Assembly: GCA_031430435.1 (NCBI GenBank)
Contig: JANPBM010000080.1
Span: 1 to 64,000 of the forward strand
Direction of reading: 5' to 3'
From: JANNVK01 sp031430435
GTDB taxonomy: Bacteria; Acidobacteriota; Blastocatellia; Pyrinomonadales; Pyrinomonadaceae
Length of the DNA: 64,000 bases
Shown: piece after piece, positions 38,797 to 47,900 of the stretch
Layout of the letters: each line of letters opens with the position of its first letter
Numbering within the stretch: position 1 is the stretch's first letter
Notes under the pieces: model-generated
What the model was told of the DNA's origin: nothing
Databases searched by the model: none
The model's input: only the letters and a program-made list of their open reading frames with translations
Program-made: the position numbers and the translations under genes

Positions 38797-39261
38797 ATGG
38801 AACAATTTGCGTGGATGGGTTGGACAATTTTAGGCGTTATACTAATCATAGCGGAAATATTTACGCTTGGTTTTGTGCTGTTTTGGTTCGGCATCGGCGC
38901 GTTAATTGCCGCTTTAGCCGGATTTTTGGGCGTTGGGTTTGTCGGACAATGTTTAATCTTTGCGGTTGTTTCAATTAGTTTGACTTTCCTTTCACGCCGA
39001 ATTTTCAGCAACTATCAAAATACAAATCCCGATCTTATTACCGGCATCGATTCAATTATCGGACAAATCGGGACGGTTTCAAATGCCGGTAAAGGTGAGT
39101 TAAATAAAGGCGAAGTAAAGGTTTTCGGCTCGATTTGGGCGGCGATTTCCGAAGACGGCGAATTGTTGACGAAAGGCGAAAAAGTTGAAGTTACACGAAT
39201 CAAAGGCTCGACAATTTACGTCCGAAAATACAAAGAATTACCCGAATGGCGGGAAGAATAG
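38797..39261 (+). CDS. NfeD-family membrane protein (short form)
   Basis: The 154-residue protein has two to three membrane helices (about 8-30, 33-65) and a C-terminal OB-fold (IGQIGTVSNAG ... GEVKVFGSIWAAISEDG ... VEVTRIKGSTIYVRK), as in short NfeD proteins that lack the ClpP-like protease domain. These usually accompany stomatin/SPFH proteins in membrane quality control; none is adjacent here. I use the ATG at 38797, one codon after a possible TTG. Confidence 0.85.
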   Translation: MEQFAWMGWTILGVILIIAEIFTLGFVLFWFGIGALIAALAGFLGVGFVGQCLIFAVVSISLTFLSRRIFSNYQNTNPDLITGIDSIIGQIGTVSNAGKGELNKGEVKVFGSIWAAISEDGELLTKGEKVEVTRIKGSTIYVRKYKELPEWREE

Positions 39262-39364
39262 AATTAAAAATTACGAATTAAAAATGTAAAATTAAAGAGA
39301 ATCAAGACATTAAAAGATTATTGGTCAGTTTCTTTGGCAATTTTTAATTTTTAATTCACATCTT

Positions 39365-39820
39365 ATGTTGCATATTGCTTTAGTCGAACCTGAAATTCCG
39401 CCGAACACGGGCAATATTGCTCGGCTGTGCGCGGCGACTAATACGCATCTGCACATTGTCGGCGTAACGGGGTTCAGAATGGATGACCGAACGCTGAAAC
39501 GTGCCGGTTTGGATTATTGGAACGAGGTTAAGTTGTCGCGTCATATCGACTTACAGCGGCTTTACGACGCTTTGCCGAACTCGCGGTTTTTATATTTAAC
39601 GACTAAAACAACGCGGAATTATTATGATATTAAGTTTCAAGCCGACGATTGTCTGGTTTTCGGACGTGAAACTCGCGGTTTGCCGGAAGATTTATTGGAC
39701 GCAAACAAAGAAAATTGTTTGACGATTCCGATGGCGAACAAAAATGTGCGAAGTCTGAATTTATCAAATTCGGTCGGCATCGTTTTATACGAAGCAATTA
39801 AACAATTAAGCGCAAATTAA
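39365..39820 (+). CDS. trmL: tRNA (cytidine/uridine-34-2'-O)-methyltransferase TrmL
   Basis: The 151-residue SPOUT protein has EPEIPPNTGNIARLCAAT at the N-terminus, FGRETRGLPEDLL in the middle and the knot-forming IPMANKNVRSLNLSNSVGIVLYE (outline) at the end. TrmL dimers methylate the wobble ribose of certain tRNA-Leu species. It is noteworthy, but probably coincidental, that tRNA-Leu(TAA) is 650 bp away. Length is usual. A repeat-rich spacer (AATTAAAAATT words) precedes it. Confidence 0.93.
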   Translation: MLHIALVEPEIPPNTGNIARLCAATNTHLHIVGVTGFRMDDRTLKRAGLDYWNEVKLSRHIDLQRLYDALPNSRFLYLTTKTTRNYYDIKFQADDCLVFGRETRGLPEDLLDANKENCLTIPMANKNVRSLNLSNSVGIVLYEAIKQLSAN

Positions 39821-39955
39821 AATAAATCCGACCGGTTTTTTGTTCGATAAACACATAATTCTCAAACTTTTTACTTTTGCCTTTTTAGTTTTCACTTCGG
39901 CAAGTGTTTAGTTTTGCTAAATTTGCGTGAAAAGGTTAAACTGAAATTCGTTTTT

Positions 39956-41089
39956 ATGGGATTTTCAACTATTGCAATTCACGCGGGAAATGAGCCGGAT
40001 TCGGCAACGGGTGCGGTTTCCGTACCGATTTATCAAACTTCGACTTATGCCCAAGACGCTTTGGGCGTTCACAAAGGTTTTGAATATGCTCGGACGCAAA
40101 ATCCGACTCGTTCGGCTTTGGAGACAAACATCGCGGCTCTCGAAGGCGCAAAATTCGGTTACGCTTTTGCGTCCGGAATGTCTGCGACCGATACGGTTTT
40201 GCGGTTGGTAAAATCGGGCGATCACGTTATTCTCGGCGATAATACTTACGGCGGAACTTTCCGTTTATTCAGTAAAGTTTTGTCGAATTACGGAATCGAA
40301 TTCGATTTGGTCGATACCACCGATATTTCAAAGGTCGAAAACGCTTTCAAACCGAACACGAAAATGATGTTTGTCGAAACGCCGACAAATCCGGTTATGA
40401 GCGTTACCGATTTGCAGGCGGTTTCGGACGTTGCTCACGCCCACGGCGCCAAAGTCGTTTGCGACAATACTTTTATGTCGCCGTATTTTCAAAAACCGCT
40501 TGATTTCGGGTGCGATATTGTGGTTCACTCAACCACCAAATACCTGAACGGACATTCGGATTCGGTCGGCGGATTCGTTGCCTTGAACGACGAAAAAGAT
40601 GCCGAACAAATTGCGTTTCTGCAAAATGCCGTCGGAGCGATTTTATCGCCGTTCGATTCATTTTTAGTTTTGCGCGGAACAAAAACTTTAGCTGTGCGGA
40701 TGGAAAAGCACGATGAAAACGGACGACAAGTGGCGAACTTTTTAGCCGAACATCCGAAAGTGCAAAAGGTTTATTACCCCGGACTCGCTTCGCATCCGCA
40801 ACACGAATTGGCGAAACGTCAGCAAACGGGTTTCGGCGGAATGGTCGCTTTTGAAACAGGTTCGCTTGCCAACGCAAAAAAGGTTTTGGAAAGCGTCAAA
40901 TTATGTATTTTGGGCGAAAGTTTAGGCGGCGTTGAAAGTTTGATTTCGCATCCCGCAAGTATGACACACGCTTCTGTTCCGTTTGAAAAACGCGAAAGTT
41001 TGGGAATTACCGACGGGCTTGTCAGAGTTTCAGTCGGAATTGAAGACATCGAAGACATCATTGGAGATTTAGATCAAGCACTAAGTTAG
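39956..41089 (+). CDS. Cystathionine gamma-synthase/lyase family PLP enzyme
   Basis: The 377-residue protein starts (ATG at 39956) with GFSTIAIHAGNEPDSATGAV and has YARTQNPTRSALE, ASGMSATD, ETPTNPVM, DNTFMSP, and the PLP lysine in STTKYLNGH near residue 195; it ends with RVSVGIEDIEDIIGDL. These are marks of the Cys/Met metabolism PLP family. Sequence alone does not separate cystathionine gamma-synthase, gamma-lyase and beta-lyase, so I give no symbol. Cytosolic, acts in transsulfuration or methionine synthesis. Confidence 0.92.
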   Translation: MGFSTIAIHAGNEPDSATGAVSVPIYQTSTYAQDALGVHKGFEYARTQNPTRSALETNIAALEGAKFGYAFASGMSATDTVLRLVKSGDHVILGDNTYGGTFRLFSKVLSNYGIEFDLVDTTDISKVENAFKPNTKMMFVETPTNPVMSVTDLQAVSDVAHAHGAKVVCDNTFMSPYFQKPLDFGCDIVVHSTTKYLNGHSDSVGGFVALNDEKDAEQIAFLQNAVGAILSPFDSFLVLRGTKTLAVRMEKHDENGRQVANFLAEHPKVQKVYYPGLASHPQHELAKRQQTGFGGMVAFETGSLANAKKVLESVKLCILGESLGGVESLISHPASMTHASVPFEKRESLGITDGLVRVSVGIEDIEDIIGDLDQALS

Positions 41090-41093
41090 TTAT

Positions 41094-41158
41094 AGAGTTG
41101 CAGAGTTATGGAGTTACGGAGTTTTTTTTACTCTGAAACTCTACAACTCTGCAACTCT
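41094..41158. repeat. Intergenic inverted repeat of GAGTT words
   Basis: AGAGTTGCAGAGTT (41094-41107) pairs perfectly with AACTCTGCAACTCT (41145-41158); further GAGTT and ACTCT words inside can pair as well, and an eight-T run occurs in the loop. It fills the gap before the PP2C gene. Confidence 0.7.
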
Positions 41159-41173
41159 CAAAACTCAAAAATT

Positions 41174-42112
41174 ATGATAGTAGAAGTTTTTGCCACATCG
41201 CACGTCGGGCGAATTCGCCAAGGCAACGAAGACAACTATTTGTTGTTGGATATTTCGCATTCCAACACTTGGACCAGTTCGCAAGATGCGAGCGAGTTTG
41301 TCATTGAATCACAACGCTTTGAAGTTGATGAAAACGGAGTTGCTCTGGCGGTTTCGGACGGAATGGGCGGAGCGTTAGCCGGCGAAGTTGCCTCGCAAAT
41401 CGCGGTTGAAACCGTCAGCCAAAGGCTTTTGATCGACGACGATCCGGATGCCACAATTTCGCCGGAAAAAGAAAATGCCTCGTTGGTCGAAAAACTATAT
41501 GATGCAACACTTTACGCCAACCATTTGATTCATCGACAAGGACGCACCGACCCGCAATTCCAAGGAATGGGAGCAACTTTTACGAGCGTCGGAATTACTC
41601 CGAACGTGGTTGATTTGGTGCAAGTCGGCGATAGTCGGGCATATCTGATTCGAGATTCCAACATCAAACAAATCACTAAAGACCAATCTTTAGTCCAACA
41701 ACTAATCGACGCGGGACAAATCACAGCCGAAGAAGCCGAAACGCATCACATGAAAAATGTGATTCTGCAAGCACTCGGAGCGATGTCCGACATTGTGCCG
41801 GTGCCGTTGCGATTTGCGCCGAATAAAAACGATGTTTTGTTAATCTGTACGGACGGCTTATCCAACGAAGTTCGGAACGCGGAAATGCTGGCAATCGTTG
41901 TCCAAAACTTCGACAATCTCGGACAAGCCTGCGCAATGCTTATTAAAGAAGCAAACGATAACGGCGGAAAAGACAATATCACGGTAGTTTTGGCGCGTTT
42001 GAGCGGCGATGATTTAGCCGAATCAACGGGCGAAAATGTTGAAGTTCATCAACTGAGTTTCGCTAATATCCACGACACCAACGACCAAGAAGACACAGCG
42101 GAAATACTTTAG
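41174..42112 (+). CDS. PP2C-type serine/threonine protein phosphatase
   Basis: The 312-residue protein has PP2C motifs in order: VGRIRQGNEDN, VSDGMGGALAGEVAS, FQGMGATFTSVG, VQVGDSRAYLIRD, ITKDQSLVQQL, LLICTDGLSNE and NGGKDNITVVLARL. Metal-binding Asp residues lie in NEDN, DGMGG, TDG and KDN. Bacterial members reverse Hanks-type Ser/Thr kinases; no kinase gene is adjacent. It is cytosolic, with a 50-residue acidic tail. The start at 41174 is preferred, as the upstream codons lie in an inverted repeat. Confidence 0.93.
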   Translation: MIVEVFATSHVGRIRQGNEDNYLLLDISHSNTWTSSQDASEFVIESQRFEVDENGVALAVSDGMGGALAGEVASQIAVETVSQRLLIDDDPDATISPEKENASLVEKLYDATLYANHLIHRQGRTDPQFQGMGATFTSVGITPNVVDLVQVGDSRAYLIRDSNIKQITKDQSLVQQLIDAGQITAEEAETHHMKNVILQALGAMSDIVPVPLRFAPNKNDVLLICTDGLSNEVRNAEMLAIVVQNFDNLGQACAMLIKEANDNGGKDNITVVLARLSGDDLAESTGENVEVHQLSFANIHDTNDQEDTAEIL

Positions 42113-42156
42113 GAAAAGAGTTCGGACACACGTTTCGACATAGATTAAAAAGCAAA

Positions 42157-42192
42157 AAACACGGAAACATTAAATTTGTTTTCGTGTTTTTT
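42157..42192 (+). terminator. Terminator after the PP2C gene
   Basis: AAACACGGAAAC (42157-42168) pairs with GTTTTCGTGTTT (42178-42189) through 12 bp with one wobble, followed by T residues. It separates the PP2C gene from the convergent gene at 42221. Confidence 0.8.
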
Positions 42193-42220
42193 ATGTTTGT
42201 AAAAACCTTTTATCTTTACG

Positions 42221-43072
42221 TTATCTTTGGTTTGAAGGTAAAAGTTCGTAATTTCCCATTTGCCGATTGTGCGAATCAAGTACACCGATTGCGTCAGAAG
42301 TAGCATCGAGCATTTGCTTTGTCATCGAAATAGAATCACTGAGTTGCTCAAAATCAAGCAGAGAAAATTTCTCCGGCGTTGACATCGTAACTATTTCATC
42401 GTTCAAATAACCAAAGAAATTTTCAATCGACTGAAGTTGTCCTTCGACCGATTTTACCGACCTTTCAAGTTCGTCGAACGAGGCAATTCGGCGTTTCAAA
42501 ATCTCGACGTTTGTTTGCTGAATACGTTTGGTTTTCTCGTCCTGTGAACTTTCGACTGCCCGAAAGGCTTGCGAAAGTTGATTGTGAACGGCTTGGCGAT
42601 TGATCGATTTCAGATGCTGTTTTCGGCGACGATAAACGTCCAACAAATCGACGAAATCTTCCCAACGCTGATCGAGCGAAGTCAAATTAGACGGCAGTTC
42701 GCGCGCGCCTGTAAATTTGTGGTAATTTTTGTAAATCTGCTCTTTTTGCCACCGCAGATATTCGACCGCCTCACGCTCACGCGGACTGAAACTTTTAATC
42801 AAACTTTCACGGTTTGCCAAATTCAGTTCACGCATTCTTGTTTTTTCACGGTCGGTTACAAGTTGGCGATAAGCCGGAACTAACGGTGTAATAAAGAGAT
42901 AGAGAATTTCAAAAAGTAATGCGATACCAAGCGGAATGACAGATTGCGTGTAAGCGGCGGCGACTGCAAATCCGGCTAAACCCCAAAAATTGATTGGCTC
43001 TTTGATGGCTTCTTTGTGGTATTTCGTGTTAAATCTGTTTAAGTCTTGTTGATATTTTGCTAAATCTGCCAT
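42221..43072 (-). CDS. Hypothetical membrane and coiled-coil protein next to PspA
   Basis: The 283-residue protein has two hydrophobic segments (about 28-65) and then a long charged helical part with likely coiled coils (residues 75-260). No family is recognised. It is 56 bp downstream of pspA on the same strand, so a membrane-stress role together with PspA is inferred from context alone. Confidence 0.68.
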   Translation of the reverse strand: MADLAKYQQDLNRFNTKYHKEAIKEPINFWGLAGFAVAAAYTQSVIPLGIALLFEILYLFITPLVPAYRQLVTDREKTRMRELNLANRESLIKSFSPREREAVEYLRWQKEQIYKNYHKFTGARELPSNLTSLDQRWEDFVDLLDVYRRRKQHLKSINRQAVHNQLSQAFRAVESSQDEKTKRIQQTNVEILKRRIASFDELERSVKSVEGQLQSIENFFGYLNDEIVTMSTPEKFSLLDFEQLSDSISMTKQMLDATSDAIGVLDSHNRQMGNYELLPSNQR

Positions 43073-43128
43073 AAAAATTAGATGCCGTTTTTTCGTTGTA
43101 AGTTACTCGTTTAATAAATTCTGCTTGA

Positions 43129-43854
43129 TTATTCCGCTCCCGAACCTGCGTTTAATTGATTCGGAGCAGAACTTTCGCCACCGCCGAGCAAGCCCATTTG
43201 CGATTTGTATTCGAGCAATTTATCGTTAAGTTGCATTTGTTGGGCTTCTTTTTCGATGTCGAACATTTGGCTGTCAACCGATGATGTGCCGAGCTGAAGT
43301 TTTGCTTCGGCGGCGGCAACACGGCGATCGATTTTTTCGCGCATTTCGTTAAAAGTTGAAGCATCGTCGCCCAAATCGAAAGTTGACATTGTTTGGGCAA
43401 GTTGTTCCTGTAATTTCGCTTGTTTGGCAGACGAAATCAACTGCATTGCTTCTGCCGTACGATTTTTTAATTGCAAAACGTAATTGTCGCGGGCTTTAAG
43501 CGCCTGTTTCGACGCAAGTTGAGCTTGCTCCATTTGAGCAGAAGTTTTTTCCAAATCAACTTGCGATTGTTGCAACTGACCGATATAAGCCGTGGCAATA
43601 TCGTCGCGTCCCATTTTGACGGAAGCCTTAATTTTCGAGTCTAAATCAACGACCTGCGAAGCAAGCCGTTCTTTATTTTTCGCCAACATTCGCTCGGTCG
43701 CCATTACTTGGGCAACCGAATTATTGAGTTCAGGCACCCGATCGCGCATATCGCGGATGGTTTGTTGTAAAACCAATTCGGGGTTTTCCATTTTTTCCAA
43801 CGCGGCGCCTGTTCCCGCCCGAAACATTCTCTTCACTCTCGTCCACAATCCCAT
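43129..43854 (-). CDS. pspA: Phage-shock protein A / IM30 family (PspA)
   Basis: The 241-residue protein starts MGLWTRVKRMFRAGTGAALEKMENPELVLQQ (outline), the amphipathic N-terminal helix and first coiled coil of PspA/Vipp1, an ESCRT-III-like membrane-remodelling protein. The rest is a long coiled coil with Gln/Lys-rich heptads and a short Gly/Ser tail. AAGGAG stands before two closely spaced ATG codons (43860 and 43854); I use the second, which gives the canonical MGLW start. A companion membrane-protein gene follows. Confidence 0.93.
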   Translation of the reverse strand: MGLWTRVKRMFRAGTGAALEKMENPELVLQQTIRDMRDRVPELNNSVAQVMATERMLAKNKERLASQVVDLDSKIKASVKMGRDDIATAYIGQLQQSQVDLEKTSAQMEQAQLASKQALKARDNYVLQLKNRTAEAMQLISSAKQAKLQEQLAQTMSTFDLGDDASTFNEMREKIDRRVAAAEAKLQLGTSSVDSQMFDIEKEAQQMQLNDKLLEYKSQMGLLGGGESSAPNQLNAGSGAE

Positions 43855-44138
43855 TATCATTAAGCTCCTTAAATAGCGTAACAACTGCAAAACAACTTTA
43901 CGAAACCGATTTCGGCAAAGTTGCAAAATCTAGGTTAAGTATAGCAAGAAAACTATTCAACTCGAAATTATTTGAGAATTTTTAGAAAAAAGTTATGAGT
44001 AAAAAAGTAAAGGCAGAGTTTCAGGGGGAAATATCTACAAGATTTCGAGACAAACGCCAAGACAAATTTTGGTCAAACAGCAATTTCATAGTTTGAAACC
44101 GGCGCTAATGGATTGTGTCATGTGATTGGTTTAGATAT

Positions 44139-44969
44139 TTACGTCTGGTAATTAGAATTTTCCCAACCTCTAACAATATGACATTCCTTTTGATGTTCAA
44201 AAGCATTTTTCCAACGTTTCTCCACATAATCAACGTAACCTTTTTCTTGAAAAGCAAACTCATCAAAATATTCTGTAAATATTTCCAACGCTTTTTCTTC
44301 AGCTGCAACATGAGCCGTTCGTGTCAGTATCAGTCTATTCCAAGGTGGAGTTGGAGGTAAACTTGCACCTTCTTGTTCGGCTCTCAACCCAAAAGGTCGG
44401 TCTTCGATATATTGTTGAAAGCTTTTGAATATCTTTTCTTGCTCACTTTCTTCAAAATCAAAATCCTGAGTTGATCTGACCCAGCCGAATATAAAACTTG
44501 TAACCGAAGTGAAAGAAATACATCCGAAATACATCGCAGGTCCTTTCAATACAGCCTTCAATAATTCAAAAAAATCTGCTTCTCTTCTTGTTGTATTTAC
44601 ATCATCAGTTTCTCTTCGCATAATGTAGTATTTCTCAATATCAGAAGTCCCATCTTTTTTTGACAGAAATTCTTCTAAAGATGCAAACCATAAATCAAAG
44701 GCTTCTGCCTGATTTTTGGAATATAACTGAGCTATGCTGAAAGAACTTTGATTTGAAGGAACTCTGAATTTTTTACACATGAATTCGTGAAAACCATCAA
44801 GTAAATCAAAGCCTCTATATTCCTTAAATTCAACTTCGAAATGCCACTCATAACCCAGCCAAAAAGCATTGAAAAGCGATAAAGATTTTTCAGGCAAATA
44901 TTCCAGCGGATTTTTCCTGATATGCCAAAATGCTTCTCCTAAATCGTGAAATTTTGGCTTCTTACTCAT
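44139..44969 (-). CDS. Hypothetical protein
   Basis: This 276-residue soluble protein is rich in aromatic residues (AFWLGYEWHFEVEFKEYRGF) and has no signal peptide. I recognise no family. Its ATG overlaps the stop of the large ElbD-like gene by 8 bp, so the two are co-translated. Composition is a little more AT-rich than neighbouring genes. Confidence 0.65.
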   Translation of the reverse strand: MSKKPKFHDLGEAFWHIRKNPLEYLPEKSLSLFNAFWLGYEWHFEVEFKEYRGFDLLDGFHEFMCKKFRVPSNQSSFSIAQLYSKNQAEAFDLWFASLEEFLSKKDGTSDIEKYYIMRRETDDVNTTRREADFFELLKAVLKGPAMYFGCISFTSVTSFIFGWVRSTQDFDFEESEQEKIFKSFQQYIEDRPFGLRAEQEGASLPPTPPWNRLILTRTAHVAAEEKALEIFTEYFDEFAFQEKGYVDYVEKRWKNAFEHQKECHIVRGWENSNYQT

Positions 44970-47900
44970 CAATCACAACTTCCTGCTTTCGCGTCTTACG
45001 TCTTTCAGCCTTCCATTTTTTACGCAACGCATTAACGTCAAATTTCTCCGATTTACCATCACGCATATTTTCGACTTCGTGTTGAACTCGTGCCGCAATC
45101 AAACGATATGCTTCGTTTTTGGAAATGCCATCGGTCATTTTGGCAAGTTCGTCATATTCCAAATAGCGTCCGACTTTGGCACCGATTTCTGCACCGAAAC
45201 TGTCTTTGGCGGGAATCGTCATTCCTTTCGGGAACGCTTCAAAAGTGCCGTGAACGTAAATCGGCAGAATCCCGATTTTGCAGGTTAAGGCAAGATAGCC
45301 GATGACGGGTTTGAATTCGGTGATTTCGCCCGTCGTGCTGCGTGTGCCTTCGGGAAAAATCAAGGCGTTGTAACCGCCGTCGAGATATTCGCGGACGAAT
45401 CGGAGCGATTGTCGCAAGTTTCCGGTGCGGTCAATCGGGACGAGATTCGTGAAATTTTCCATATACGCCCGTTTATATTTCGTGTCAAACCAATAATCTG
45501 CGGCGGCAACGGCGACGGTTCTTTCAGCCACATCTTTGCCCAAAGCCTTTCGCACAAGTCCTGTATCGAGATGCGATTCGTGATTTGGGGCAACGATAAA
45601 ATTGACGTGCGGCGGAACATTTCCTTGTCCTTCGATGGTGGTCGTAAGCACTTGATTATAAAGAGCTTCACCGACAAAATCTATCGCTACATTACCGATT
45701 CGTTTGAGAATTCCGGGAACGTAAATTTCATCCGCGACATTGCTTTTCGCTTCAATTTCGGGTGCTTCGATGCGTTTAGTTTTGTCCACACGTTCGACAA
45801 CGGCAAGCAGTTCACGCATATCTTGGACTTCGTTCAAAGTGTCGGGCGAGAGTAATTTTCCGCCCGCATCTTCGATTGCCGAAGCCAATTCGACATACAT
45901 CAAACTGTCGAACCCGAAATCGCTGAAACGTGAGTCGGGCGAAACTTCGGCTCGCGGACGATTCGCAACTGTGGCGACAATATCGCACAGCCAACCGACA
46001 TTTCCAACCGCTTTTTTGTCGGATTGAAACTTATTTTCGCCTTTCGTTTTGGCTTCTAATCGCTGTAATTCTTCGATAACTTCGCGGCGTTTTACCTTTC
46101 GTGTGGCAGTTCGAGGCAATTCAAACGGCGTTAAATGCAAAACTTTGATTCGTTTGAAAAACGCTAAACCTTGCGAAACTTCGCGGAAATGCGTTTCGAT
46201 TTGGCGATTTACTTCGGAACGTGCAAGCGTAATATCAAATTCGTAATCGGCGACAACCAAACACGCTATTTTTTCTCCGCCGTTTTCGTCCAATAATCCG
46301 ACAACGCTTAACTCTTTTATCAACTTAGATTTACCGTAAAGTTCTTCGACTTCATCGGGATAAATATTCTTGCCGTTGCTGTCAATAATGATGTCTTTCG
46401 AGCGTCCGACAATCGTCAAATTGCCATCGTCGCCAATTTTGCCAAGGTCTCCTGTCCGCAACCAACGGTCGTGCAAAACTGATCTAGTCGCTTCTTCGTT
46501 GTTAAAATATCCGACCATCACGTTTTGACCACGAGCCAAAATTTCGCCGACACCGTTTTCGTCCGCGTCTTCAATTTTGACTTCAACACCGGGCAAATTT
46601 TTGCCGACCGAGCCTTTATTCAGTTTATTTTGCGGTCTGGTAAAAGTTAAAACCGGCGAAGATTCGGTCAAGCCGTAGCCTTCAAGAATCGTAAATCCGA
46701 GTCCGTGCAAATCTTTTTGCACACGCTCCGACAACGCCGAACCGCCCGAAATCAAATAACGCATTCGCCCGCCAAATTTTTCGTGAATCGGGAAAAAGAC
46801 AATCGGACCGAGATTAAACGGTGTGTGGTCGCGTAACCAACTGTTGAAATCAATGATGTTATCAGCCAAATCTGCGAACCAATCGCCTTTGTCGCGGAAA
46901 CCTGTTTTGATACGGCGATGCAGCATTTCCCAAAGGGCAGGCACACCAACCATTCCCGTAACCAGCCCATTTTCCAACGCTTTAGCCAGTTCATCTCCGT
47001 TCAATTCGTCCAAATATGTAATCTGCGTTCCGTTGGTGAATGGTGTCAAAAATCCCGCCGAAAATTCAAAAGTATGATGAAGCGGAAGCACGGACAAAAC
47101 GCCGTCCGAAATGCTCATTTCCAGCACCGAACTGAGCATCGAAACCATATTGACGAAATTTTTGTGCGACAACATCACGGCTTTCGGCGTTCCCGTTGTG
47201 CCGCTCGTAAAAATTAAACTTGCGATTGTATTTGACGAAATTTTAGCAGGTAATTTCGCTAATCGTTTGGCTTCTTCGATCTCGCTCGGCATCTCAAAAA
47301 CTTCGTCGAAAACGTAAATCGGAACATTTGTCAGTTCTTTTAATTTTGGATTTTCGTCGTAAAGTCGCGGTGAAATTAGAATTGCAGATGCTTCGCCGGC
47401 TTCGGCAAATTTTGCGACATCTTCGGCATTTGAACTCGGATCAATCGGAATTACGGTTGCACCTGCTTTCAAAATCCCGAAATAAGACAAACCCCATTCG
47501 GGCATATTGTTGGAAAAAAGGATGACTTTTTGATGCGGTTCGATGCCGCATTTCACTAAAAATCCGGCGACTCGATACGCCAATTCTTTCGCGTCTTCGT
47601 AGGTGTATTGCTCCTTTTTGCCGTGGCGTTCAATCCGCATCGAAACGCGGGTCGGGAAGCGTTTGACGGCGGTTTCAAACATATCCACGAGGTCTTTGTA
47701 AGTGTGGACACGCTTCTCGATTACATTGTCCAATTCCTCCTCCAAAGTCGGCAAAACCCACTTTCGCATCCCCGGAAAATGGACGTTTAACCAATAGTCA
47801 TACCAGTCCAATTTTTCGGGCGACCACGGTAACAAGTGCTTCTCGCTAGACTTGACTAAATTCATCAAAGCCCTTGTATTATCGGCTCTGTAATGATATT